A stretch of DNA of 64,000 nucleotides, taken from the NCBI GenBank assembly GCA_009993605.1, contig JAACTB010000016.1, positions 1-64,000 on the forward strand, in the 5' to 3' direction. The notes beneath the pieces were generated by a model. It was not told where the DNA came from. It saw nothing but the letters and a program-made list of their open reading frames with translations, and made no database searches. This DNA comes from Erythrobacter sp. (lineage in GTDB: Bacteria; Pseudomonadota; Alphaproteobacteria; Sphingomonadales; Sphingomonadaceae). Shown here piece after piece: positions 35,694 to 45,324 of the stretch (the stretch's first letter is position 1; each line of letters starts with the position of its first letter). Position numbers and translations under genes: made by a program.

Positions 35694-37592
35694 TCACGCG
35701 CGCTTGGGAGAAGCTTGGCGAGCGACGAATTCGGGAACCAGTTCGCGAAGAACCTCGATCGCGACGGCGCCATCGTCCGTCTGCACGAAGACCTCGGCTG
35801 CCGCCTGGATTTTCTCGAGCGGAAGTCGGTCTTCCAAAGCCATCATGATCCGCGGATGCTTCGTTTCCTGCGGAGAGCCACCGATCAGGAGCTCTTCATA
35901 AAGCTTTTCGCCAGGCCGCAGGCCGACCTCGCATATCTCGATGTCCCCATCCGGGTTTTTGTCGTCCTTTATGGTCAGGCCGGACAAATGCACCATCGTG
36001 CGGGCGAGATCGATGATCTGGACCGATTCCCCCATGTCGAGAACGAACACCTCTCCGCCGCGCGCGAGCCCCGCCGCTTGGATGACGAGCTGGGCGGCCT
36101 CCGGGATCGTCATGAAGAAACGCGTGACGTCGCGATGCGTGATCGTGATGGGGCCGCCGGAAGCAATCTGGGAGCGGAAGAGAGGAACGACGGAGCCGCT
36201 GGAGCCGAGGACGTTCCCGAACCGCACCATCGACAGGCGAATTTCGGGATAGCGCTCCGCGAAGGCCTGGACCACGAGTTCGGATGCGCGCTTGCTGGCG
36301 CCCATCACATTGGTCGGGCGCACCGCCTTGTCCGTGCTGATCAGGATGAAGTCGGCGACGCCGTATTTCACCGCACGTTCGACCAGAGTCAGCGTCCCCA
36401 GAACATTGTTGCGGATACCCTCCAGCGGGTTCGCTTCGACCAGGGGAACATGCTTGTAAGCCGCCGCGTGATAGATCGTGTTCGGCCTGTAGCGCTCGAG
36501 AAGCCGTTCGAGCAGGGTGGCATCCCTGACCGAGCCGAGATGGGCCGAGATGCCGATCCTCGAACCTGTCTGGGCTTTGGTCGCGCGCAGTTCCTTCTCG
36601 ATCGCGTAAAGCGCAAATTCCGACATTTCGAACAGGACGAGATGCTCGGCGCCGATCTTGAGGATCTGGCGGCACAATTCGCTCCCGATCGAACCACCCG
36701 CTCCGGTTACGACGATCGTCTTGCCGACGACGGTCCGACCCAGAAGCAATTCGTTCGGAGCGACCGGCTCGCGGCCGAGCAAATCTTCGACTTCGAGATC
36801 CCGAATATCGCTTAGTGACACGCGCCCGTCGACGATGTCCTTCATCGGCGGCAGCGTCTTCACCCGCAGCTTCAGATTTTCCATGCGCTGCACGATCTTG
36901 TGGCGCTTGGATCGGCTGATGCGAGGCAGGGCGAGAAGCACGTCGGTCACGGCGTAACGTTGCAAGGTGTCCGGCAACGCCTCGCTATGAAAGACCGGCA
37001 GGCCGTCGAGGCGCTGGCCGTGAAGCCGTTCGTCGTCGTCGATATAGCCCAGCAGACGGATGGCAGGGTCGGATCGCATCGCATTCGCCGCCTGTTGCCC
37101 CGCATTGCCGGCACCATAGATCAGCAGAGTCTTGATCTCGCCCTCGAAGCCCAGCTTACCCAACAGATCGATCATCAGATATCGCATCATGAGCCGGGAG
37201 ACGACGACGAGCGATACGAAGATGAGCGGCTGGATCAGGCCGACCGTGCGGGGAATACCTTCGAATATGCCCAGAGCGACTATGGTGCCGAGTACGAGCC
37301 CGTATGCAATACCGGCATACAGGATCGTTCGCATCATACCGCTGCCAGCATACCGAAATATCGCCGAATAGACCCCGTAAGCCGCGAAAATCGGCAGGAA
37401 CAGCGTGCTGCACAGCGCGATCAGCTTCGCAAGCGCAGGGTCCCATATAACCCAGATGCCGATCCGCAGGGAATAAGCGACGATCGCGGCAACGATCGAC
37501 AGCGCGAAGTCCACACCAAGCACGATCCCGCGCTTCGTGGGACGACTCCACCTGCTCGCTCGCCGCAACAGTATTAAATGCTGATCGAACAT
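35694..37592 (-). CDS. Membrane-bound UDP-GlcNAc 4,6-dehydratase (PglF/WbpM/CapD-like)
   Basis: A 632-residue protein with four N-terminal transmembrane spans, a CoA-binding-like middle domain (LLIYGAGNAGQQAANAM), and a C-terminal SDR domain (VTGAGGSIGSEL). The catalytic region reads STDKAVRPTNVMGASK, the TDK plus Met-xxx-Lys arrangement of PglF-type dehydratases. Product: the UDP-4-keto-6-deoxy sugar used by the aminotransferase next door. ATG 37592 (MFDQHLI) is chosen over an in-frame upstream ATG at 37676 that would almost touch the neighbouring gene. Confidence 0.88.
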   Translation of the reverse strand: MFDQHLILLRRASRWSRPTKRGIVLGVDFALSIVAAIVAYSLRIGIWVIWDPALAKLIALCSTLFLPIFAAYGVYSAIFRYAGSGMMRTILYAGIAYGLVLGTIVALGIFEGIPRTVGLIQPLIFVSLVVVSRLMMRYLMIDLLGKLGFEGEIKTLLIYGAGNAGQQAANAMRSDPAIRLLGYIDDDERLHGQRLDGLPVFHSEALPDTLQRYAVTDVLLALPRISRSKRHKIVQRMENLKLRVKTLPPMKDIVDGRVSLSDIRDLEVEDLLGREPVAPNELLLGRTVVGKTIVVTGAGGSIGSELCRQILKIGAEHLVLFEMSEFALYAIEKELRATKAQTGSRIGISAHLGSVRDATLLERLLERYRPNTIYHAAAYKHVPLVEANPLEGIRNNVLGTLTLVERAVKYGVADFILISTDKAVRPTNVMGASKRASELVVQAFAERYPEIRLSMVRFGNVLGSSGSVVPLFRSQIASGGPITITHRDVTRFFMTIPEAAQLVIQAAGLARGGEVFVLDMGESVQIIDLARTMVHLSGLTIKDDKNPDGDIEICEVGLRPGEKLYEELLIGGSPQETKHPRIMMALEDRLPLEKIQAAAEVFVQTDDGAVAIEVLRELVPEFVARQASPKRA

Positions 37593-37684
37593 TGCGCCGT
37601 CTGTTCTCTTCCTGTCGGAGTGGCGGCATGAATCCCGATGAAGCGAAAACCTTGCGCTACCGACCGCCCTTTTCAATCATGACC

Positions 37685-38911
37685 TTACCCGACTAACGCC
37701 GCTTCTTCCAGTATGGCAGCGAATTCCTCAGCCGATTTCGCGACAGTCTCGGGTGTCAGCGACGGATGCACGAGAAAGGCGATGCTGGTGCTTCCCAGTT
37801 CCCGGGCATTAGGGAGTCTCTTTTCGGGCCGCAAACCCTCCGCATCGAAAGCTTTTTCGAGATAGACTTCGCTACACGAGCCTTGCATCACCGGCACGCC
37901 TTTCGACGCTGCTTCGCTGACGATGCGGTCGCGATCCCAACCATCTTTGAGATTATCGGGGCGAACATACGCATAAAGGCGGTAATACGCATGGGTGGAT
38001 CCCTCGGCGTACGATGCCTGCTCCAGGCGCGGCAGCCGAAGGGGGCCGTCGGGAGCGGCATACCGCTCCAGGCGATCGGCAAAGATTTGTGCGTTGGCGG
38101 TGCGGCGGGCGGTCCAATCCGCCATCCTGCCGAGCTGGATACGACCGAGGGCCGCCTGCATTTCCATCATTCGCCAATTCGTCCCGAAACTCTCGTGCAA
38201 CCAGCGAAAACCGGGCGGGTGCTGGCGTTCGTATACCGCTTCCCAGCTCTTGCCATGATCCTTGTAGGACCACATCCGACGCCATAGCGCTCCATCTTGG
38301 CAGGTGACCATTCCGCCTTCGCCGCCAGTGGTCATGATCTTGTCCTGGCAGAACGACCAGGCGCCGACCGCTCCGAACGAACCCACGCTGCGACCGCGAT
38401 AGGCCGCCCCGTGGGCCTGTGCACAATCCTCGACGACAGCTGCATCGCAGCTTTCGGCCAGCTCCAGCATCGGATCCATGTCGCAGGGCCAGCCGCCCAG
38501 ATGGACCGGGACAATCGCCTTGGTCCGCTGAGTGATCACAGGCGCGATGGTCGATGCGTCTATATTCCCGCTGTCCAGATCCACGTCCGCAAATACGGGC
38601 CGTGCGCCAGCGAGGACCACGGACGAAATGGAGGCGATGAAAGTCCGCGGCGTGACGATGACCTCATCGGTCTCGTTCCCACCATTGCGTGCGCCGATTC
38701 CCAAGGCCGCGAAGGCGAGATCGAGCGCGACGGTGCCGTTCGCAAGCGCGATCGCCTTTTCGCTGTCGGCCCAGACGGCGAATTCCTTTTCGAATTCGCG
38801 GGTGCGGGTGCCGGTCCAGTAATTGACCTGGTTCGACCGGATGACGTCGGAAACCGCCTCGGCTTCCTCGTCCGTGAAATTCGGCCAGCGTTCGATCGAT
38901 GTGTCAGTCAT
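37685..38911 (-). CDS. DegT/DnrJ/EryC1 sugar aminotransferase (PglE-like)
   Basis: A 408-residue PLP-dependent aminotransferase. The PLP lysine lies in SFCQDKIMTTGGEGG, preceded by VEDCAQAHGA; both are hallmarks of sugar aminotransferases. Its place between PglD-like and PglF-like genes supports C4 amination of UDP-4-keto-6-deoxy-GlcNAc in bacillosamine synthesis. ATG 38911 (MTDTSIE) overlaps the acetyltransferase stop by 8 bases. Confidence 0.87.
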   Translation of the reverse strand: MTDTSIERWPNFTDEEAEAVSDVIRSNQVNYWTGTRTREFEKEFAVWADSEKAIALANGTVALDLAFAALGIGARNGGNETDEVIVTPRTFIASISSVVLAGARPVFADVDLDSGNIDASTIAPVITQRTKAIVPVHLGGWPCDMDPMLELAESCDAAVVEDCAQAHGAAYRGRSVGSFGAVGAWSFCQDKIMTTGGEGGMVTCQDGALWRRMWSYKDHGKSWEAVYERQHPPGFRWLHESFGTNWRMMEMQAALGRIQLGRMADWTARRTANAQIFADRLERYAAPDGPLRLPRLEQASYAEGSTHAYYRLYAYVRPDNLKDGWDRDRIVSEAASKGVPVMQGSCSEVYLEKAFDAEGLRPEKRLPNARELGSTSIAFLVHPSLTPETVAKSAEEFAAILEEAALVG

Positions 38912-39554
38912 GCTGTCTTCCATAAAGAACGCGGGCAGGGTTGCCGACGACAGTTGTGTGGGGCGCGACATCCTTCGTGACGACGGCTCCCATGCCGACG
39001 ACCGCCCCTTCGCCGATCGTTATGCCCTGCCGGATCACGGCGTTGGACCCGACATAGGCGAAATCCCCGATGACGATATTGCCATTGCATCGGACGCTCG
39101 GAGCAAAGGTCACGTAGTCGCCGATCTCGCAATCGTGCTCCACATAGCTGGCGATATTGGCGTGGAAACACCGCCCGATGCGGATATTCGACGTGATAAC
39201 GACTTGCGGAGAGATGATGGCTCCTTCGCCGATTACCACCTCGTCCATGACGACCGTCTGGGCCGACCAGACATCCTGGAGCGGGATATCGGCATTCCTG
39301 CACTTCTCCGCCAGCGTTTTGCGTATGCGCGTATCGGCTACGGCGAGAGCGATCGATTTTTGGGCCGCCTGAAGCGTGGAAAATCTTTCGAAAGTGACGA
39401 CGGAATGTCCGTTGATCTCGGCATTTCCTTGTCCGGCCGGACCGTCGTCGACGAACACCAATTTCGCGCCAGCCAAATCCGGCATCGATCGGGCGAGCGG
39501 CATGATCCCGCGCCCGGCGCCTCCAGCCCCGAAAATGCCGACCAGTTTCGTCAT
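38904..39554 (-). CDS. NeuD/PglD family sugar O/N-acyltransferase
   Basis: A 216-residue acetyltransferase with an N-terminal nucleotide-sugar-binding Rossmann part (GIFGAGGAGRGI) and a C-terminal left-handed beta-helix of hexapeptide repeats. The catalytic His is in SYVEHDCEIGDY, and VVGMGAVVTKDVAPHTTVVGNPARVL is the acetyl-CoA end. With the adjacent PglE- and PglF-like enzymes it would finish UDP-N,N'-diacetylbacillosamine or a close relative. It overlaps the phosphoglycosyltransferase by 4 bases and the aminotransferase by 8. Confidence 0.85.
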   Translation of the reverse strand: MTKLVGIFGAGGAGRGIMPLARSMPDLAGAKLVFVDDGPAGQGNAEINGHSVVTFERFSTLQAAQKSIALAVADTRIRKTLAEKCRNADIPLQDVWSAQTVVMDEVVIGEGAIISPQVVITSNIRIGRCFHANIASYVEHDCEIGDYVTFAPSVRCNGNIVIGDFAYVGSNAVIRQGITIGEGAVVGMGAVVTKDVAPHTTVVGNPARVLYGRQHD

Positions 39555-40150
39555 CGCGCGTCGTCACCACCGGTAAAACGCGGCATGGTCGCTTCTCCCG
39601 CAGCCGAGATTCCATCGCGACGGATCACCTGAAGGACTGTTTCCACCATAATCCTGACGTCGAGCAGAAACGAGCGGTTGTTCACATACCACACATCGTA
39701 GGCGAATTTCTCGCTCCAGCTCAAAGCATTGCGGCCGCGAACCTGCGCATATCCTGTCAGACCAGGTCGCACTTCGTGCCTGCGAGCCTGCGTGGGGCTA
39801 TACAGAGGCAGATATTCCATCAACAGGGGCCGCGGGCCGACCAGGCTCATCTCGCCCTTCAGGATGTTCCACAGTTCGGGAAGCTCATCGAGACTCGACG
39901 ACCGAAGAAACTGACCGAACGGAGTCATGCGCTCCGCGTCGGGCAGAAGATTGCCGTCCTTGTCACGAGCATCCCGCAAGGTTCGGAATTTGACCAGGCG
40001 AAACGGTTTGCCATTCAAGCCGGGCCGTTCCTGGACGAAGAAAATGGGCCGCCCCAATTTCCACGCGATGGCACAGGCCACGATCCCCATGACGGGTGCC
40101 AGAACGATCAGGGCCGAAGCGGAAACGACGATATCGAAGGTGCGCTTCAT
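39551..40150 (-). CDS. PglC-like phosphoglycosyltransferase (initiating sugar transferase)
   Basis: A 199-residue monotopic sugar-1-phosphate transferase that would load the first sugar onto undecaprenyl phosphate. It has one N-terminal membrane helix with an internal proline (KRTFDIVVSASALIVLAP), the catalytic Asp-Glu pair in SSLDELPELWN, then GPRPLLMEYLPLY and RPGLTGYAQV. The small size without extra membrane spans is PglC-type rather than WcaJ/WbaP-type. ATG 40150 shares one base with the upstream TGA. Confidence 0.9.
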   Translation of the reverse strand: MKRTFDIVVSASALIVLAPVMGIVACAIAWKLGRPIFFVQERPGLNGKPFRLVKFRTLRDARDKDGNLLPDAERMTPFGQFLRSSSLDELPELWNILKGEMSLVGPRPLLMEYLPLYSPTQARRHEVRPGLTGYAQVRGRNALSWSEKFAYDVWYVNNRSFLLDVRIMVETVLQVIRRDGISAAGEATMPRFTGGDDAR

Positions 40151-41367
40151 CACGGTGCGACACTTTCGACACAATCCAGCCAACGCTGCGCCAGCCGATC
40201 GCGATCGAATTCGCGCTCAGCCAGGGCGCGCGCATTCCTCCCCATGGAAATCCGGGCTTCCCGGTCGCTCGCGGCACGCTCGAGAGCGTCTGCGAACGCT
40301 GCTGGATCATCGGGTTCGGCGACGTATCCGCAGCTGTTGGTGGTGACCAGTTCCGCCACCCAGCCTGGATAGTTGTTCAGGACCGGCAGTCCGCTGGCGA
40401 GGTAATCGAAAAACTTGTTGGGCGACGTACCGTAATAGAATGCGGGCACGTTCGCGAGGCATTGGATACCGACGTCGCATGCTGCGAGGGTGCGCGCCAA
40501 TTGGATCTTCGGAAGCGGATCGACGAACCGAACATTCGCCAGGCCCATTTCGTTTGCCGCCTCGACGAGCGCAGGCTTGGTCTTCCCATCGCCGATCATC
40601 GCGATCACGATATCTGTCCGCCCGCGAGCCTGCAATTCTGCGGCTCCGCGCAGGACGGATTGCAGCCCATTGGCCTGACCGTGCGTGCCTGCAAAGACTG
40701 CGAGCAGGGTATCTCGAGGGATGTCTTCCAGGCGGTGCTGATCTTCCGATGGGCCGAAAAGCGCAAGATCGCACCCATTGGGCACCAGTTCGACGCGATC
40801 CGCAGGAAGACCGCCTTCGATCACGCCGGCGGCGATACCGGGGGAAAGCGCGATGACGCGGTCGGCCGAACGGTAAGCGCTCAATTCGAGAAGCTTGAGA
40901 AGCCCCAGCACGACGGGATTAGTCACGACCCCCATAGCCTTGGGCAGCTCGGGCCAAAGATCGCGTACCTCGAAGACGAACGGTTTGCGCCTCAGCCATT
41001 TCGCTGCAATTCCCGGAATGGCCGCCGTGAGAGGAGTGCTGGTGGCGAAACACACGTCGTAAGGTTCGCGCAGCGCCATCAGGACGGACTGCCAGGCAAA
41101 GCGCAAAAATGTTCGCGCGCGCCTGACCAGCCCGTCGGCATTGGAGTAGGCGAGATCGAGTTCGATGACGTCGATGCCCTCGATCTTCCCCCGGCGCTTT
41201 CCGTTGACGAACGGCTCGGTCAAACCCGTATTGCCCTGGCTGTAGCTGCCACAGACCACGGTCACCTCGTGTCCCGCCTCGATCGCGCGGCGGGCGAATT
41301 CATAGGAGCGGGTGCCGGACGACCCTTTCGGGGTCGAGAAATGCTGGTGAAAGTAAATTATACGCAC
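40150..41367 (-). CDS. Glycosyltransferase family 4
   Basis: A 405-residue GT-B transferase. The N-terminal opening MRIIYFHQHFSTPKGSSGTR is typical of GT4 enzymes coded beside PglC-like transferases, suggesting it adds the second sugar. The C-terminal domain has PNGCDLALFGP and the donor-site region GTSPNKFFDYLASGLPVLNNYPG. It overlaps the heparinase-like gene by 10 bases and the PglC-like gene by one. Donor sugar unknown. Confidence 0.85.
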   Translation of the reverse strand: MRIIYFHQHFSTPKGSSGTRSYEFARRAIEAGHEVTVVCGSYSQGNTGLTEPFVNGKRRGKIEGIDVIELDLAYSNADGLVRRARTFLRFAWQSVLMALREPYDVCFATSTPLTAAIPGIAAKWLRRKPFVFEVRDLWPELPKAMGVVTNPVVLGLLKLLELSAYRSADRVIALSPGIAAGVIEGGLPADRVELVPNGCDLALFGPSEDQHRLEDIPRDTLLAVFAGTHGQANGLQSVLRGAAELQARGRTDIVIAMIGDGKTKPALVEAANEMGLANVRFVDPLPKIQLARTLAACDVGIQCLANVPAFYYGTSPNKFFDYLASGLPVLNNYPGWVAELVTTNSCGYVAEPDDPAAFADALERAASDREARISMGRNARALAEREFDRDRLAQRWLDCVESVAP

Positions 41368-43181
41368 GAATGTTTCACCTTGGTGAGGATTTCGCCGGCC
41401 GAAGAGCAGCGTATTTCCAGGACCGGAAGCTCGCTCATCTTGAGATATTCACGCGATTCCTTCCCCGCGGCGAGCGACAGTTCGAACACGGATTGCGGCG
41501 CTTCGACGCTGATCGCTACACCGTCGCTTTCGGCTCCATTTTCGGTCAATATCCAATTGCCCGGTCGTAAGCGCCACCGGATAACGGCTTCGGAGAATGC
41601 TCCCGAGAGGCGATCCCGGCATTCCAGCGTTCCCGGTCGCAGCGTAATGCGACGATGGTGGCCGGCTCCCTGCGCGTCGACATAGCCCGCGGCAGCGGTG
41701 ACGGCATCGTCCGTGTCGGTTACCGGTTCCACGTTCCGACTCTTCAGCCAGCCGCCGAACAGGAAGCGCGACAGGCGCGGCATCTGGTCGCGGCCATCGA
41801 ATTGGGCGGTGTTGTGACTGGCAGTGCCGGTGAAATACGCGTGCTCTTCACTGGCGTAGCTGTAGCTCCCTCCATCGCGCAGGACATTCGAGCCATCGAC
41901 CCAGTAATCGCAGTGCAGCAGGTCGGCCTGACCGGGGCGAAAGCTGAACCTTGGGTAGCGTAGATAGGCAATTGCATGTCCGGCACGCAGAACGTGCAGA
42001 CCGCCGCTATCGAATGTTTCGCTGGTCAGGGGCGGTAGCTCGGCGTCCGGCACCGCGATGTCGAGCCATTCCAGCGGCCTGTTCCAGCTCCCCGATTTTG
42101 CGAATGCGCGGGCGTTGCAGAACAATGCGGCGCCAAGCTGCACGCTCGGGCGAAAGTCCCGGTAGGGCGTGTCGGAAAGCGGGATTAGCAGAGCGCCGTC
42201 GTTCGCACCGAAATTGGGAGCATCCCCCGTGCCGCCATCCGTCATCTGCCGCAACCAATGGGTCGCCAAGCGGGCGCGCTCGATGAATCGAGAAGAAAAC
42301 GCGGGTACGTTCAGCCGTCTTCGCCAGATTTCGGCGAGGGAAAGAGTGTCCAGCATCAATCGATGGTAATTGACCGAATATTGGCTGAAACTGCCGTCGG
42401 ACGCGACCAGTGAGCCAACGCGCTCCTCCAGAGCCTTGCGCCCGCGCTCTGCCCAAGCGCTCGCTCTGCCTCGCCCGTTCGCGGCCAGCAGGCTCCCCCC
42501 GATGAACAGGGCGGCCGCTTCGGATGTGCCGTGATTGTTGTCCTGCCCCAGAGCGTATCCCATCGTCGGAGCGATACGGTCGAGATGTTGCTCGATGAGG
42601 TCGAGGAGCCCCGGCAGGGGAGAATTCTCCTGGCGAAGGATCAGCAGCGCGGCTGCCAGATGCATTACGCGGATCGACGCTTCCTGGCCGCACATCCAGT
42701 TGGGGCCGAAATAGGGCGGGCAGTTCTCCTGCCAATCGGCGATCCAGTCGTTGAGGCGATCGAGTTCGCTGTGTTCGCCAAGCTGCGAGCGCTGGGCCAT
42801 GCTGATGGCCCAATCGAAGCGGGACGCTTCCCAAACCATCTTGATGTCCGCGGCCCCGCTGGAGAAATCGCCGATCTCATGCCAGGCACGGTCAGCGGGA
42901 ATGCTGACATCGGGTTGGAACGGGCTTGAATTCCAATCGGGCACCCCGGTTTGCGGAAACTCGTGCGCCGAAAAAGCGGGCCGGGTCGAACGATATCTCT
43001 CGGGCTTGTGAAGCCCCTTCTCCTCACGCTCAGCCCCGGCGGCGAAGAAAGGTCCCGAGGCAGGACCGGCGGAAATGCGCAGGACCGGGTGCAGGCCGGA
43101 GCGCAAGCCGAGCCGATAAAGCGCAACCCGCGCGACGCTTGGCAATCCTAGCCGGAGATAGGTTTCCACCTTGCGGCGCAT
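41358..43181 (-). CDS. Heparinase II/III family protein in biosynthetic operon
   Basis: A 607-residue protein with an alpha/alpha-toroid N-terminal half and a beta-sandwich C-terminal half, the heparinase II/III layout. Candidate catalytic residues match the family: NNHGTSEAA with H217 and NYHR with Y272/H273. There is no signal peptide at the N-terminus (MRRKVETYLRLG), so it appears cytoplasmic, which is odd for a polysaccharide lyase. The open frame extends 147 codons upstream but only overlaps the neighbouring gene; ATG 43181 is 13 bases after that stop. Such genes occur with bi-domain oxidoreductases in other EPS loci, role unresolved. Confidence 0.82.
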   Translation of the reverse strand: MRRKVETYLRLGLPSVARVALYRLGLRSGLHPVLRISAGPASGPFFAAGAEREEKGLHKPERYRSTRPAFSAHEFPQTGVPDWNSSPFQPDVSIPADRAWHEIGDFSSGAADIKMVWEASRFDWAISMAQRSQLGEHSELDRLNDWIADWQENCPPYFGPNWMCGQEASIRVMHLAAALLILRQENSPLPGLLDLIEQHLDRIAPTMGYALGQDNNHGTSEAAALFIGGSLLAANGRGRASAWAERGRKALEERVGSLVASDGSFSQYSVNYHRLMLDTLSLAEIWRRRLNVPAFSSRFIERARLATHWLRQMTDGGTGDAPNFGANDGALLIPLSDTPYRDFRPSVQLGAALFCNARAFAKSGSWNRPLEWLDIAVPDAELPPLTSETFDSGGLHVLRAGHAIAYLRYPRFSFRPGQADLLHCDYWVDGSNVLRDGGSYSYASEEHAYFTGTASHNTAQFDGRDQMPRLSRFLFGGWLKSRNVEPVTDTDDAVTAAAGYVDAQGAGHHRRITLRPGTLECRDRLSGAFSEAVIRWRLRPGNWILTENGAESDGVAISVEAPQSVFELSLAAGKESREYLKMSELPVLEIRCSSAGEILTKVKHSCV

Positions 43182-43194
43182 CGCATTCCCGCCT

Positions 43195-45324
43195 TCAGGT
43201 CTGGGTGCGCAGCTGCTCGCCGGCATCGATGGTGGCGCGAGCCGTTTCGAACAGTTCCTCAGCGGGGATCGGAGAAGCTCCTCCGTTGCGGATCGTATTG
43301 ACGAACGACGCGGCACAAGCCGCTTGCCCCTTATCCTGACGCCACAGGCGATCGCCTTTGAAACCAGGCCAGCCATATCCCTTGAGGCGGATGAAATTAT
43401 CGAGTTGCAGGGTCCGCCGGCCAGCAAACACCTCGACGCGCTCCTTGGGGAATGCCGAGCTGCCATTGGCGAGATAATGGATCGTGCCGAACGACCCGTC
43501 GGCAAAGCCGAGGACGATGACCGCCTTGTCTTCGGCGATGTCGAGGCTGTCGCTGTTGCCGAGGCGCCGCGCCTGAACCGATATGATCGGGGAACCGACG
43601 AGGAACCGGACGAGATCGACATGGTGGCACGCTTCGCCGATGATGCGACCGCCGCCGATATCGGGATCCTGGGTCCAGTGCGAGACGGGAATCGCTCCAG
43701 CGTTCATCACCGTGATGATCGATTTCGGTTCGGACACGGGTTCCAGAAGGCTTTTCATCTTGACGACATGCGGCGCAAACCGTCGATTGAACCCGACCAT
43801 CAGGATCGCATTGCTCTTGGAATGAGCCTGTTCGATCCGGTCCACGTCGCTGCGGTTCAGGGCGAGCGGTTTCTCGACGAAGACATGTTTGCCCGCATCC
43901 AGCGCTTCGATCGTCAGGCGCGCATGGCTATCGTGGCGCGTGGCGATCGCGACAGCGTCGATTGATTGATCCGCAAGCAGGCCAGAAACGTCGGACGTCG
44001 CCTGTGCGAAGCCATGCTTTTGCCCGTGAAGCGCCGCCGAAGTACCGCCCGACGACGCGATCGCATGAAGGGCCGCGCCGCCATCCCGAAAAGCGGGAAT
44101 GAGCACGCGCGAGGCATAATTTCCGGCGCCGATGAAGGCGATCCGCGGTGCATCGCCCGATCCCGAAGCGACCGTGCGGTCTCCCTCCAATTCCACGGTC
44201 CGGTTATGACGCTGCTCGACATCGTGCGGATATCGCAGAATGATACCCAAGGCTGATTTGTCTTCGCTTACCGTCTCGTAAGCGGAACGCGCGTCGTCGA
44301 AATCGAACCTGTGGGTCACCAGAGCCGAGGTGTCGATCGCACCGGATGCCATCATGTCGAGCACCGCTTCGAAATTTCGCTGTTCGGTCCAGCGGACGAA
44401 GCCGATCGGGTAATCGTTGCCCTTTTCTTCGTATTCCGGATCGTAGCGACCCGGGCCGTAGGAACAGGAAACCTGAAAGCTCAGCTCTTTTTCGTAGAAA
44501 TCGGATCGATCGAGATCGAGACCCGTGACCCCGACCAGCACGATGCGTCCGCGTTTGCGGCACATCTTCGCTGCTTGCGCTACCGGATCGCTCGATTTGG
44601 TCGAAGCGGTGATGATCACGCCATCGACGCCCGCCCCGCGGCTGAGCGCCAATCCTGCGGCAACGGGGTCTTCTCCCTTGCCTGGATTGCATGTTTCGGC
44701 GCCATAGGCGCGCGCGAGTTCGAGCTTGGTCTGATCGAAATCGATCGCCAGCACCCGGCACCCTTGCGCGCGCAGCATCTGTACCGTCAGCAATCCGATC
44801 AGGCCGACGCCCGTCACCACGAACGCTTCGCCCAGAGTCGGCGCCGCCAGGCGGATACCCTGAAGGCCGATACTGGCCACGACGGTGAAGGATGCGGCCT
44901 CGTCGCTCACCCCGTCGGGGATACGCGCGGCCAGATTGCGGGGCACGCTCACCGCGTCGGCATGGGGCCCGTTGGAAACGACCCGGTCGCCTTCGGCAAA
45001 CCCCTCCGCCCTGCTTTCGCGAACGGTGCCGACATTGCTGTAGCCCAAGGGCAGCGGCTGGCCGAGTTTCGACCGAACGGCATCGAACGTGGAGAGCGCG
45101 CCATCGGTTCGAGCCTTCTCGAGCACCTGCTTGACCTTGTCCGGCTGCTGCCGGGCCTTGGCAATCAGGCCGGCCTTCCCGAAATCGACAAGCATCCGTT
45201 CCGTACCGATCGAAATCAGCGACACGCTGGTATCGACAAGAATATGTCCGGCGCGCGCCACCGGTGGCGGGGCCTCGATCATTTCGAGTTCGCCGTTCGC
45301 CAGGTTCTGTAAAATCTGTTTCAT
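43195..45324 (-). CDS. Bi-domain oxidoreductase: alcohol dehydrogenase-like plus Gfo/Idh/MocA
   Basis: A 709-residue natural fusion. Residues 1-370 are a medium-chain dehydrogenase with nucleotide loop VVTGVGLIGLLTVQ near 170. Residues ~385-709 are a Gfo/Idh/MocA oxidoreductase with IAFIGAGNYASRVL near 393 and FVEKPLAL near 480. Two NAD(P) sites in one chain suggest a two-step or redox-neutral change to a sugar, for example oxidation then reduction at different carbons. The substrate is unknown. It overlaps hisF by 4 bases and precedes the heparinase-like gene. Confidence 0.87.
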   Translation of the reverse strand: MKQILQNLANGELEMIEAPPPVARAGHILVDTSVSLISIGTERMLVDFGKAGLIAKARQQPDKVKQVLEKARTDGALSTFDAVRSKLGQPLPLGYSNVGTVRESRAEGFAEGDRVVSNGPHADAVSVPRNLAARIPDGVSDEAASFTVVASIGLQGIRLAAPTLGEAFVVTGVGLIGLLTVQMLRAQGCRVLAIDFDQTKLELARAYGAETCNPGKGEDPVAAGLALSRGAGVDGVIITASTKSSDPVAQAAKMCRKRGRIVLVGVTGLDLDRSDFYEKELSFQVSCSYGPGRYDPEYEEKGNDYPIGFVRWTEQRNFEAVLDMMASGAIDTSALVTHRFDFDDARSAYETVSEDKSALGIILRYPHDVEQRHNRTVELEGDRTVASGSGDAPRIAFIGAGNYASRVLIPAFRDGGAALHAIASSGGTSAALHGQKHGFAQATSDVSGLLADQSIDAVAIATRHDSHARLTIEALDAGKHVFVEKPLALNRSDVDRIEQAHSKSNAILMVGFNRRFAPHVVKMKSLLEPVSEPKSIITVMNAGAIPVSHWTQDPDIGGGRIIGEACHHVDLVRFLVGSPIISVQARRLGNSDSLDIAEDKAVIVLGFADGSFGTIHYLANGSSAFPKERVEVFAGRRTLQLDNFIRLKGYGWPGFKGDRLWRQDKGQAACAASFVNTIRNGGASPIPAEELFETARATIDAGEQLRTQT

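Noticed and set aside
41358-43622. 147-codon N-terminal extension of the heparinase-like protein
   Set aside because: The extension lies wholly inside the oxidoreductase gene in another frame and is Ser/Arg-rich; ATG 43181 fits operon spacing.
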